The notes under the pieces are model-generated. The model was given only the letters and a program-made list of their open reading frames with translations, was not told the origin of the DNA and ran no database searches. A stretch of 64,000 nucleotides of DNA. It comes from Ignavibacteria bacterium. Lineage in GTDB: Bacteria; Bacteroidota; Ignavibacteria; Ignavibacteriales; Ignavibacteriaceae. Of the stretch, positions 1 to 7,582 are shown one piece after another. The DNA lies in contig JAFLBV010000001.1 in assembly GCA_017302895.1 (NCBI GenBank), positions 1,116,001-1,180,000 of the forward strand, in the 5' to 3' direction. Every line of letters starts with the position of its first letter. The stretch's first letter is position 1. A program made the position numbers and the translations under genes.

Positions 1-1
1 T

Positions 2-466
2 TCTGATCTGCTGAAAAAGGAATTTATAATTCCTGAACTCTCAGGTAACACAAAAGAAGAAGTTATTAACCAAATGGTGGATCTTTTTGCTGAAGATCCT
101 CGTGTAAACGATCTCGAAAAAGTAAGAACTTCAGTTTTTGAGAGAGAGAAAATAATATCAACGGGAATTGGCAAAAACTTTGCACTTCCTCACGGCAAGA
201 CAGACGCAATAACGGAGATTCTCTGTGCATTTGGCAAGGCTTCGCACCCTGTGGAGTATAATGCGCACGATGGTCAGCCCGTTCACCTTGTTTTTCTTCT
301 CGTGGGGAAGGAAAATCTCGTCAGCCTTCACATCAAACTTCTTAGCAGGATATCAAGGATGATGACCAAGGATGAGTTCCGTCGTAAACTGATGGAAGCC
401 AAAACTTCTGACGAAATAATGAACATCTTCAATACCGAAGAAGAAACCTACTACGAAAACCTGTAA
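2..466 (+). CDS. PTS EIIA (fructose/nitrogen type) domain protein, 5' end outside window
   Basis: The reading frame is open from base 2, so the true start lies left of the window; an internal ATG at 74 is probably not the start. The visible 154 residues contain the EIIA type-2 signature GIGKNFALPHGKTD, whose His is the phosphorylated residue in this family, followed by the typical 'HLVFLLVG' strand and a helical C-terminus. EIIA proteins of this type accept phosphate from HPr-like partners and act either in sugar uptake or as regulators (PtsN-like). No EIIB or EIIC gene is adjacent and the next gene starts 15 bases downstream, so a regulatory role is more likely than sugar transport. That role is inference; the family call is firm. 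Confidence 0.85.
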   Translation, partial: SDLLKKEFIIPELSGNTKEEVINQMVDLFAEDPRVNDLEKVRTSVFEREKIISTGIGKNFALPHGKTDAITEILCAFGKASHPVEYNAHDGQPVHLVFLLVGKENLVSLHIKLLSRISRMMTKDEFRRKLMEAKTSDEIMNIFNTEEETYYENL

Positions 467-481
467 TCTGACAGAAAACTG

Positions 482-1003
482 ATGCCTTTACGCAAGCAAG
501 AGGGTGTCCCCAAGATACCCAAAACAAGAAAAAAGACCATCGACAAGATGATGAATACCACCCCTGTGAAAACAGAGGATTCCATCGAGTACAAAGCGAT
601 GGTATATTACTTCTTCGACAAAGTTCAGAAAAAACAGTTCTATGTACTGACAATCATGACGGTAAAAGAGTTTGTTTATCTGAACTATGAGATATCGGTG
701 GATGTCAGGAAGGTCAGAAACACTATTGATGTCAGCCTGCTTGGTCTTAACACCCGGCAGGCTTATCATGTTCAGGCGGGTCCCGCTCGCGTAGACCTCT
801 TTTTTGAAGACCTTTTCGGTAAACACACATTCAATGTTATCAAACAGGACGGCAGTATAAACTCCATTTCGGTTGATTTTAATATCTACAAAAAGGAAAT
901 GCTGCTGGTTGAAGAGTCGATGCCTGACAAGAAAAACAACAGACTTTTCTGCGGGTTCCGGCTTGCTCCCGAGTTAAACACTTTTGAAGAGGTTGACAGA
1001 TAG
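482..1003 (+). CDS. conserved-looking hypothetical protein between EIIA and lgt
   Basis: This is a 173-residue soluble protein with no signal peptide or membrane segment. I do not recognise the family. The N-terminus is Lys/Arg-rich (about residues 4-24) and the rest alternates short hydrophobic strands, suggesting a small beta-rich domain (residues 35-165). It begins 15 bases after the EIIA stop, and its TAG at 1001-1003 directly abuts the lgt ATG at 1004, so it is almost certainly translated in the same operon. The tight packing supports a real gene despite the lack of a recognisable motif. Its position suggests a link with cell-envelope or regulatory functions, but nothing in the sequence proves that. 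Confidence 0.7.
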   Translation: MPLRKQEGVPKIPKTRKKTIDKMMNTTPVKTEDSIEYKAMVYYFFDKVQKKQFYVLTIMTVKEFVYLNYEISVDVRKVRNTIDVSLLGLNTRQAYHVQAGPARVDLFFEDLFGKHTFNVIKQDGSINSISVDFNIYKKEMLLVEESMPDKKNNRLFCGFRLAPELNTFEEVDR

Positions 1004-1888
1004 ATGTATCCTGAAATATTGACAATCGGACCCTTTACAGTCCACAGTTACGGCTTGATGCTCGGAATTTCCTTCATTGTCGCAAGCTGGATGCTCTCGA
1101 AGGAATTTGAAAGAAGGGGAGTTGATACCAATTTTGCAACTGAAATTACACTTCTCGCCATCGTCTTTGGTGTGGCAGGAAGCAAGCTTTTTCACCTCCT
1201 GGCTAATCCCGGTGAATTCAGAACTGACCCGGTAGCTGCGATTTTTTCCCCCGGCGGACTCACATTCCACGGTGGCCTCCTTCTTGCAATGCTTGCAATA
1301 TTTCTCAGGATGAAACAAAAGAAAATCCCCTTCCTTTTTGTGGCTGATGCAGTTGCCCCGGCACTCGCTCTCGCATACGGAATCGGAAGAATCGGCTGTC
1401 ACCTCGCAGGTGACGGTGACTACGGTCTGCCAACCGACCTGCCTTGGGGTACCAACTATGAAAACGGTATTGTAAAACCTTCATTGATGTTCCTCGGAAC
1501 AGAGGTGGGTAAAGCCTTCCCCGGTGGAATGGTGCCCGATAATACCCCTCTGCACCCGACCCCGATCTATGAATTTCTTTTGATGTGTGTTTTGTCATTC
1601 GGTTTGTGGAAACTAAGAACAAAAGACTGGCCGACAGGTAAGCTTTTTTCAATCTATCTCATTTTTGCCGGTCTCGAAAGATTCATGATTGAGTTTATCA
1701 GACTGAATCCAAGATTGTTTCTCGGACTCAGTGAAGCTCAACTCGTGGCTCTTGGTCTCTTTTTTGCCGGTGCATGGGGCTTCTACTATTACACCTGGCA
1801 GAATCCGGATAAACCAAGGTTTGTTCCGCCCGATTCTCTAAAACCGAAAAAAGAAGAAAAACAAGCGGCAAAGAAAACCAAAAAGTGA
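1004..1888 (+). CDS. lgt: prolipoprotein diacylglyceryl transferase Lgt
   Basis: Lgt transfers diacylglycerol from phosphatidylglycerol to the lipobox Cys of prolipoproteins in the inner membrane. The 294-residue protein has the family layout: a short N-terminal segment with the HSYG motif (His14), about seven hydrophobic segments, GGLTFHGGL with the catalytic-type His89, and the GRIGC motif with Arg129 in the Lgt signature region. Near the C-terminus it has ERFMIEFIR, then a Lys-rich cytoplasmic tail. The start abuts the preceding stop and the end overlaps the next gene by four bases (GTGA), indicating translational coupling. A second, divergent Lgt-like gene lies at 35746-36483; this one keeps the catalytic His and is the likely functional enzyme. 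Confidence 0.95.
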   Translation: MYPEILTIGPFTVHSYGLMLGISFIVASWMLSKEFERRGVDTNFATEITLLAIVFGVAGSKLFHLLANPGEFRTDPVAAIFSPGGLTFHGGLLLAMLAIFLRMKQKKIPFLFVADAVAPALALAYGIGRIGCHLAGDGDYGLPTDLPWGTNYENGIVKPSLMFLGTEVGKAFPGGMVPDNTPLHPTPIYEFLLMCVLSFGLWKLRTKDWPTGKLFSIYLIFAGLERFMIEFIRLNPRLFLGLSEAQLVALGLFFAGAWGFYYYTWQNPDKPRFVPPDSLKPKKEEKQAAKKTKK

Positions 1889-2625
1889 GCGAGTCGATCG
1901 TAATAGCGGGCAGAAAACCCGTTTTGGAAGCTCTTAAAGCGACTGCCAAAGTTGATATTGTCTTTTTTCAAAGGGGTATCAAAGGCGAACTCTTAAAGGA
2001 AATCTCTGAACTCGCAGGTAAAAAACGGATTCAGGTCTCGGAAATAGACCCCAAGAAATTCGCCGATCTTACCCGCGGACATGAAACCACCCAGGGAGTC
2101 GCTGCAAAGGTTCAGGCATTTCAGACAGTTGCACTTCAGGAACTGATTTCGTTCTCCCTAAAAAGAAACAAACTCCTTCTCGCACTCGATTCCGTGCAGG
2201 ATCCCCACAATCTCGGTGCCATCATCCGGTCTGCAGAGTGTGCTGGTGTTGACGGAATCATAGTCACAAAACATGGAAGTGCCCCCTTAAACATCACCGC
2301 ATTCAAAACCTCGGCAGGTGCAGCCGCACATATGAAAATTGCAGAAGTGAACAACCTCGTGACTGCCATCGAAGAGTGTCAGAAAGCAGGCTTTTGGTCT
2401 GTCGGACTCGCCCTCGAAGACACTCCGCACAAACCCAAAATTGACTACACATCCCCCCTCCTCATAATCTCCGGAAATGAAGAAAAAGGCATCCGCCGCC
2501 TCGTAAAAGACAAATGCGACTTCATCGTAACCATCCCCATGCTTGGAAAAATTCAATCCCTCAATGTATCCGTCGCTACAGGCGTCACCCTCTTCAATAT
2601 CCTCAGAGAAAGAGGAATTTGGTAG
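1885..2625 (+). CDS. rlmB: TrmH/SpoU-family 2'-O-ribose RNA methyltransferase (RlmB-like)
   Basis: This is a 246-residue SPOUT methyltransferase. It has an N-terminal RNA-substrate-binding domain (about residues 5-80, beginning with the typical 'AGRKPVLEAL') and a C-terminal trefoil-knot SAM-binding domain. Family motifs are visible: motif 1 NLGAIIRSAE (residues 109-118), motif 2 SGNEEKGI, and motif 3 IPMLGKIQSLNVSVATGV. RlmB methylates the 2'-O of a conserved guanosine in 23S rRNA; other members of the family modify tRNA, so the exact target is inferred. The GTG start at 1885 overlaps the lgt stop, which fixes the start. It is the last gene of the left-hand operon; downstream is the large repeat block. 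Confidence 0.88.
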   Translation: MSESIVIAGRKPVLEALKATAKVDIVFFQRGIKGELLKEISELAGKKRIQVSEIDPKKFADLTRGHETTQGVAAKVQAFQTVALQELISFSLKRNKLLLALDSVQDPHNLGAIIRSAECAGVDGIIVTKHGSAPLNITAFKTSAGAAAHMKIAEVNNLVTAIEECQKAGFWSVGLALEDTPHKPKIDYTSPLLIISGNEEKGIRRLVKDKCDFIVTIPMLGKIQSLNVSVATGVTLFNILRERGIW

Positions 2626-3925
2626 AAGGCTGAATAACGAGGGCTGAATATTTGAAGGCTGACGGCTGAAATTTTGAAGGATGAATAACGAGGGCTGAAT
2701 ATTTGAAGGCTGACGGCTGAAAAATCAATAGCCTGGGAATTCATTCCCAGGAAACTTGACGATATCCACAACCTTAGGCTACAGAAAAGGAGCGACAATC
2801 GTCTCGATTGTCCTACCGACAAAATTGAGCCCTTTGGGCGACATATTTTGAACACGATAATCATGATAAGAAAGAATTCTAAGAATAAAGCCCTTGTGGC
2901 GACATGTGGAAACAGCTATGATCTATGAACTACTAGCTATGAACTGGAGCAGATGAGCCCTTTGGGCGACATATGGGGAAAGCTATGATCTATGAACTAT
3001 TAGCTATGAACTGAAGCAGATTAGCCCTTTGGGCGACATGTGGGTAGAACTCCCGCGACTAATATCAAAAGAGCCCTTTGGGCGACATGTGGATAGAATC
3101 AAAAAAATAATACCTTATACCTAATCCCTAATACCTGAATAAAGCCCTTTGGGCGACATATGGATAGAATAAATTCCTGCCGACAAATTTAACGCCTCTT
3201 ACACCCCCTCCATCTCGCAGAATCGGCAATATTCCGAAAAACTTATAATAATTTCGGAATAGAATCCGAAAAACTTATAATAATTTCGGAATAAAATCCG
3301 AAAAACACATAATAATTTCGGAATAGAATCCGAAAAACACAATTTAACTGCCGATGGAGAATAAAACAGACTTCAATCTGATGATTATTTGATCCCTGTG
3401 GCGAAATGATTTGAACACGATATTCATGATGAGAAAGAATTCTAAGAATAAGGCCCTCTGGGCGGCATGTGGAAACAGCTATGATCTATGAACAATTAGC
3501 TATGAGTTGGAGCAGATGAGCCCTCTGGGCGGCATGTGGATAGAATCAAAAAATAATACCTTATACCTAATCCCTAATACCTGAAAAAGCCCTTTTGGCG
3601 AAATATGGGTAGAAGATCCCGGCATTTTCGGCAGGACAAAAGTGAGTTATTAGTTTTGAGTTATGACTTATGAATTATTCCTGGCATTTTCGGCAGGACA
3701 ATCGAGACGATTGTCGCTCCTTTTCTGAAGTTTAAGTTGTGGATAGTGTCGAGTTCCCCGGGAATGAATTCCCAAGCTATTGGTTTTCATACCTCCAAAT
3801 TCATCCGTCGATTTTCAGCCTTCAAAAATTCATCCCTCTGCCTTCAAATTTTTAGCTTTCAAAAATTCATCCCTCAGCCTTCAAAAATTCATCCTTCAAA
3901 AATCCATCCTTCTGCCTTCAAATTT
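2626..3925. repeat. 1.3 kb non-coding block of nested inverted and direct repeats
   Basis: I see no credible gene here. From outside to inside, layers on the left recur inverted on the right. 'gaaggctgaa' words at 2626-2720 answer 'ttcagccttcaaa' words at 3815-3925. A segment around 2730-2775 (hairpin ending in ttcattcccagg) answers 3730-3785. 'aaaaggagcgacaatcg' at 2787 answers 'cgattgtcgctccttttc' near 3708-3726. Nine copies of a 'gcccTTTGGGCGACATATGG' word start near 2829, 2890, 2957, 3024, 3073, 3144, 3453, 3520 and 3589. A further longer direct repeat carries 'gagaaagaattctaagaata' (2852-2893 and 3413-3455). The short open frames here are made of repeat words. Confidence 0.85.
3233..3340. 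repeat. 32-bp tandem repeat, each unit an inverted repeat
   Basis: Units begin at 3233, 3265, 3297 and 3329, an exact 32-base period with three full copies and one partial. Each unit holds TCCGAAAaac...TTTCGGA, a 7-bp inverted repeat able to form a hairpin. The array is itself bracketed by the inverted words ATCGGCA (about 3221) and TGCCGAT (about 3349). It sits at the centre of the larger nested palindrome. There are no spacers and no cas genes, so it is not a CRISPR. Confidence 0.85.
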
Positions 3926-5404
3926 TCATCCTTCGTTTTCCAGTTTTTCCACGAGGAGTTTCACATATCTGAAGTCGTCGAGGGCATTCCAGTGTTTCAT
4001 GAAGACGGAACGGAGTGCTGAGAAGTTTTCGTTGTCGGGATTTATCAGTCCGGGGATGGCACGGGCAGCAATCTCGGCGGATGTGACGAATTTTGAGATG
4101 ATGAACTCTGCTTCGGGGTTTTCGACGGAGAGTTTTTGATAAATTGCGAGATTAGCGTTGTTGATCTCTTTTGCTGAAGTGGCTTTATTGGCGTAGAAGG
4201 TACAGATATCGAGGTCGGGTCTGTTGAAATTTTTGAATTTGTCCGATTCTTCGATGAGGGAATGAAATTTGTTTGCCGATGCTATCGAGAGATTGAGGAG
4301 TTGTCCCAGTCCGGAGGCAACGGGAGGCATCACCTTATATGTCAGGTAACAGGCTGCGGCCATTGATCCGGGCCTGCTTCCTTCAAGAGAAAACATTCCA
4401 ATGTTTGGTTTGTCGGTTTTATGATATGTGTAGGGAGCCGTGTTTGAGAGGGTACCTCTCAGAGCCTCATCCTTGTAGATAACGGCACCGGCGCCATATT
4501 GCATAAAACCCTGTTTGTGCGGGTCGATGGTAATTGAATCAGCTTCTGCAAAATGCTTCATTTGGGTGTATGAATGGAGCGAAATGTCTCCTTCAGGATT
4601 GAACGGCAGAAGATTGAAGTCATCATCGAGGATGCACGATCTGAAAAATCCACCATAGGCTGCGTCGATGTGGAGATGGAAATTGTATTTCTTTTTCAGT
4701 TCGAGAATGCCTTCGATGTCGTCAGCGGTTCCTGCGCCTGTGGAGCCAAAATTGGCGATAACCATCAGTGGTTTGCTGCACTTCTTCAGGGCGTCTTCGA
4801 GGGAGTTGAGGTTCATTCTAAAATTTCCGTCAACCGCCACTTCCTCATAGGAGTCGATGCTCAAGATTTTACAGATTCTTTTCCATGAGTAGTGTGACAC
4901 TTCCGAAAAGAAGACCCTTCCGTTTCCGTAATGATCGCGGGCAGCCCAAAGGGCTTCGGTATTTGCAAGTGAGCCGCCGCTAGCGAGATGCCCCCAACCG
5001 GTTTTGAATCCGCACATTTTCAGAAGTGTATCCGTTACTTCCAGTTCCATCTCCGTGGTTACGGGACCTCCCTCCCAGGCATGATTATTCGGATTTGAGA
5101 GGATAAACGCCAGATACCCAAGAACAGAGGGGATTGTAGGGTCTTTCAGCATCTGAGCTGAATAGCGGGGATGGAAATAAGGGAGATTTTTCTTCTGAAG
5201 TTCGAGAAATTTATTCAGTTCTGAAATCAATGACTGCGATGCCTGTGACTCCGTAAAAAGGGATGTGTCTTCAGGGAAGGCGGATTTTCTTATCGCATCG
5301 TGACTGTCCACCACTTTGAGGAGGAGCTCCTTGAAAAGGGGTGTGTTTTCGCCTTTCGGTCCAAGAAACATTCCGAGCAGATCATTGATTTCGTTTTTCA
5401 TCAT
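3926..5404 (-). CDS. PLP-dependent group II amino-acid decarboxylase
   Basis: This 492-residue protein belongs to the pyridoxal-5'-phosphate group II decarboxylase family (glutamate, aromatic amino acid, diaminobutyrate or tyrosine decarboxylases). Visible landmarks are ASGGSLAN (phosphate/cofactor region, residues 141-148), His171 in EVSHYSW (ring-stacking position), Asp247 in HIDAAYGG (pyridine-N contact) and Lys297 in DPHKQGF (Schiff-base lysine). The substrate cannot be read from sequence. No signal peptide is present, so it should be cytoplasmic. The ATG at 5402-5404 overlaps the stop of the upstream nuclease gene (ATGA), so the pair is co-translated; the second ATG is an alternative start. 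The gene ends at the edge of the repeat block, whose last words run right up to the stop codon. Confidence 0.9.
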   Translation of the reverse strand: MMKNEINDLLGMFLGPKGENTPLFKELLLKVVDSHDAIRKSAFPEDTSLFTESQASQSLISELNKFLELQKKNLPYFHPRYSAQMLKDPTIPSVLGYLAFILSNPNNHAWEGGPVTTEMELEVTDTLLKMCGFKTGWGHLASGGSLANTEALWAARDHYGNGRVFFSEVSHYSWKRICKILSIDSYEEVAVDGNFRMNLNSLEDALKKCSKPLMVIANFGSTGAGTADDIEGILELKKKYNFHLHIDAAYGGFFRSCILDDDFNLLPFNPEGDISLHSYTQMKHFAEADSITIDPHKQGFMQYGAGAVIYKDEALRGTLSNTAPYTYHKTDKPNIGMFSLEGSRPGSMAAACYLTYKVMPPVASGLGQLLNLSIASANKFHSLIEESDKFKNFNRPDLDICTFYANKATSAKEINNANLAIYQKLSVENPEAEFIISKFVTSAEIAARAIPGLINPDNENFSALRSVFMKHWNALDDFRYVKLLVEKLENEG

Positions 5405-6420
5405 TTCGCCAGTTTGAATTTTGCATAGATTGCGAAATGGTCGCTGTAACCGCCGAAATATTTTTTCCCGCCGAAAGTGGGGAGTGAAGAACCCTCGTAC
5501 TTTCCCCCTTTTTGCTGAATAAATTCGGGGTTAAAAATGGTATATGAGTCGCAGATATATCCGTTATTTGCAAGATTTCCCGAGATGATCATCTGGTCAA
5601 TCATGTTCCACTGCCCCTGATATTTGTAGGAGCCTTCACCCTTGCTTTTCTTTGTGGCAGCGATATTGTATAGCTGATCGCCTTTTACGGGTGACTCGAC
5701 GGGGCATTTGAGTTCGGGTGCCTGCAGGTTTTCAACGATTGATTTGTCGGCTGGCTCGTCATTAAAATCGCCCATTATGATAATATTTGCCGACGGATCA
5801 TCTTTCAGAACTTTATCCGTTTCCGTTTTAAGGCGAAGAGCGGCTGCAATTCTGTTCACTTCCGACTCATCAGAACCGCCTCTTCTTGAGGGCCAGTGGT
5901 TCACAAAAAAGTGGATCGTTTTTCCGTTTTCTGCGAGAAGTGCAGCATGGAGTATGGAGCGGGTTGGCCATTTGTTCGGCAGAGTTACCACAGCCGTATC
6001 TGATTTCACCGTAGTGAAGAGGGCCCTGTTGTAGACGAGCGCCACATCGATACCCCTTCCGTCAGGAGATTCATAATGAATTATCTCGTAATTCTTGCCG
6101 GATTTAAGATTGGAGAGGAGATCACGAATCACCCCAAGGTTTTCGACTTCGACGAGTCCGAGTACATCGGGACCTTTGCCGTCGTTCATAGCATCGATAA
6201 CGCGGGCGAGATTTTTCAGTTTGGTTGTATATTTTTCAGTATCCCACTTTGATTCCCCTGTCGGAAGGAACTGTGCATCATCAATTGCAGGATCATCAAT
6301 TGTGTCGAAGAGATTTTCCACATTGTATGATGCCACAAAAATTGATTTTTCACCACTTTGGCTTGCAGCGGAAAAGTGAACCAAAAACAGGAGAGCAAAG
6401 AATATTTTGAGAGTTTTCAT
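5401..6420 (-). CDS. secreted endonuclease/exonuclease/phosphatase (EEP) family protein
   Basis: The 339-residue protein has a clear signal peptide (residues 1-20, 'KIFFALLFLVHFSAASQ'), so it acts outside the cytoplasm. The rest is a DNase I-like EEP domain. It has ASYNVENLFD near the N-terminus (Asn/Glu metal site), LGLVEVENL (the Glu metal ligand), FFVNHWPSRRGG, IIIMGDFNDEP (Asp/Asn pair) and a C-terminal GGYSDHFAIY carrying the catalytic Asp-His. The family hydrolyses phosphodiester or phosphomonoester bonds in nucleic acids, inositol phosphates or sphingolipids; the substrate is not evident. It is upstream of, and overlaps, the PLP decarboxylase gene, a pairing without an obvious biochemical link. 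Confidence 0.88.
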   Translation of the reverse strand: MKTLKIFFALLFLVHFSAASQSGEKSIFVASYNVENLFDTIDDPAIDDAQFLPTGESKWDTEKYTTKLKNLARVIDAMNDGKGPDVLGLVEVENLGVIRDLLSNLKSGKNYEIIHYESPDGRGIDVALVYNRALFTTVKSDTAVVTLPNKWPTRSILHAALLAENGKTIHFFVNHWPSRRGGSDESEVNRIAAALRLKTETDKVLKDDPSANIIIMGDFNDEPADKSIVENLQAPELKCPVESPVKGDQLYNIAATKKSKGEGSYKYQGQWNMIDQMIISGNLANNGYICDSYTIFNPEFIQQKGGKYEGSSLPTFGGKKYFGGYSDHFAIYAKFKLAK

Positions 6421-6565
6421 TTTTCTTAAAATTTATTGAATAAAGTGTTTAAATATAATCTTTTCCAAAATTCCCGATTTGGTTAAAATTGTTACAGTTG
6501 AATGTAATACAAGGAATCAAGGGAAGTTGTTTCATATATTTGAGAACAAAAATTTAAAGAAGTTT
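6421..6565. promoter_or_regulatory. divergent promoter region between EEP gene and exonuclease gene
   Basis: This 145-base AT-rich gap separates oppositely oriented genes, so it must hold promoters for both operons. I do not see a repressor palindrome. An open frame with a TTG at 6481 runs through it into the exonuclease gene, but the ATG at 6566 fits the family's normal N-terminus, so the gap is treated as non-coding. Confidence 0.45.
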
Positions 6566-7582
6566 ATGGCAAGAAGTTTACTGGTAACCACTCCCATGGG
6601 GCTTTACTCTCCTCAGGGGGATTTTTATGTTGACCCCCACGGTTATGTTGACAAAGCTATAATATCACATGGTCACAGCGATCATGCGAGAAAGGTGGTC
6701 AGGAATTTCCTTGCTCATAAAGATTCGCGACAGATTCTAAGAACCAGACTCGGCAGTGACATTTCGCTTGAAACACTCGAATACGGGGAAGAAATCAAGA
6801 TAAATGGAGTAACCGTTTCTCTTCATCCGGCGGGTCACCTCCTGGGATCATCCCAGATCAGACTTGAATACAAGGGAAATGTAACTGTGTTCACTGGGGA
6901 TTTTGGCACCACGGAAAATCCAACCTGTGCCCCGTTTGAACCCGTGAAATGTGATACTTTTATTACCGAATCGACTTTTGCCCTGCCGATTTACGACTGG
7001 GACGATCCAAAAAACATCTCGAGTCAGATTAATGAGTGGTGGGTGAGGAACAAAAGAGATAGAATAACCTCCCTCCTTTTGGGTTACTCACTCGGTAAGG
7101 CACAGCGGTTACTGGCATCGCTAAACCCCGAAATTGGAAAAATTTATGTCTCCAGTCCTGTAGAGGAGATGAATCGGTGCTACCGTGAGGCGGGTATAAA
7201 TCTGCCCGATACGCTTCCTGTTGAGAAACTGATTGGTAACCGGATTGAACCCGGAGGCATCATGGTTGCACCTCAGGCAAACGGTTCAGAAGAATGGCTT
7301 GCCGCAACCGGAGAATATACCACTGCTTTTGCTTCAGGTTGGATGATGGTTCGGGGAAGACGACGGATGGGGAACATCGGGCGGGGGTTTGTTCTTTCAG
7401 ATCATGCCGACTGGAAAGGGCTTCTTCGGGCTGTGGAAGCAACTGATGCTGAAAAGATATTGGCAACTCACGGATTTTCGCAGCAGTTCACCCGCTACCT
7501 CAGAGAGAAGGGATATGACGCTGAGCCGTTGGAGACAGCCTTTGCCGGTGACACGGGGTATGTAAGGGAGGTGATGGAATGA
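6566..7582 (+). CDS. ligase-associated DNA exonuclease (metallo-beta-lactamase/beta-CASP)
   Basis: The 338-residue protein belongs to the beta-CASP metallo-beta-lactamase group genetically linked to bacterial ATP-dependent DNA ligases. The metal-binding motif HGHSDHA is at residues 35-41, HPAGHLLGSSQI follows, then FTGDFG, and FVLSDHADWKGL near the C-terminus. The ATG at 6566 is chosen because the protein then begins with the family pattern '..GLYSPQGDFYVDP'; the in-frame upstream extension is probably untranslated. The next gene, the ligase, overlaps by four bases (ATGA at 7579), so the two are coupled. Likely role: processing DNA ends before sealing. Confidence 0.9.
   Translation: MARSLLVTTPMGLYSPQGDFYVDPHGYVDKAIISHGHSDHARKVVRNFLAHKDSRQILRTRLGSDISLETLEYGEEIKINGVTVSLHPAGHLLGSSQIRLEYKGNVTVFTGDFGTTENPTCAPFEPVKCDTFITESTFALPIYDWDDPKNISSQINEWWVRNKRDRITSLLLGYSLGKAQRLLASLNPEIGKIYVSSPVEEMNRCYREAGINLPDTLPVEKLIGNRIEPGGIMVAPQANGSEEWLAATGEYTTAFASGWMMVRGRRRMGNIGRGFVLSDHADWKGLLRAVEATDAEKILATHGFSQQFTRYLREKGYDAEPLETAFAGDTGYVREVME

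Noticed and set aside
3221-3356. Possible CRISPR array (32-bp repeats)
   Set aside because: Units are contiguous with no spacers, each is internally palindromic, and no cas gene is in the window.
3737-4139. Open frames of 94 and 119 codons on + with 'HPSKIHPSAFK' words
   Set aside because: They are translations of repeat words and overlap the 3' end of the PLP decarboxylase gene on the other strand.
6479-6565. 29-codon N-terminal extension of the exonuclease starting at TTG
   Set aside because: The family's N-terminus matches the ATG at 6566, and the extension has no conserved feature.
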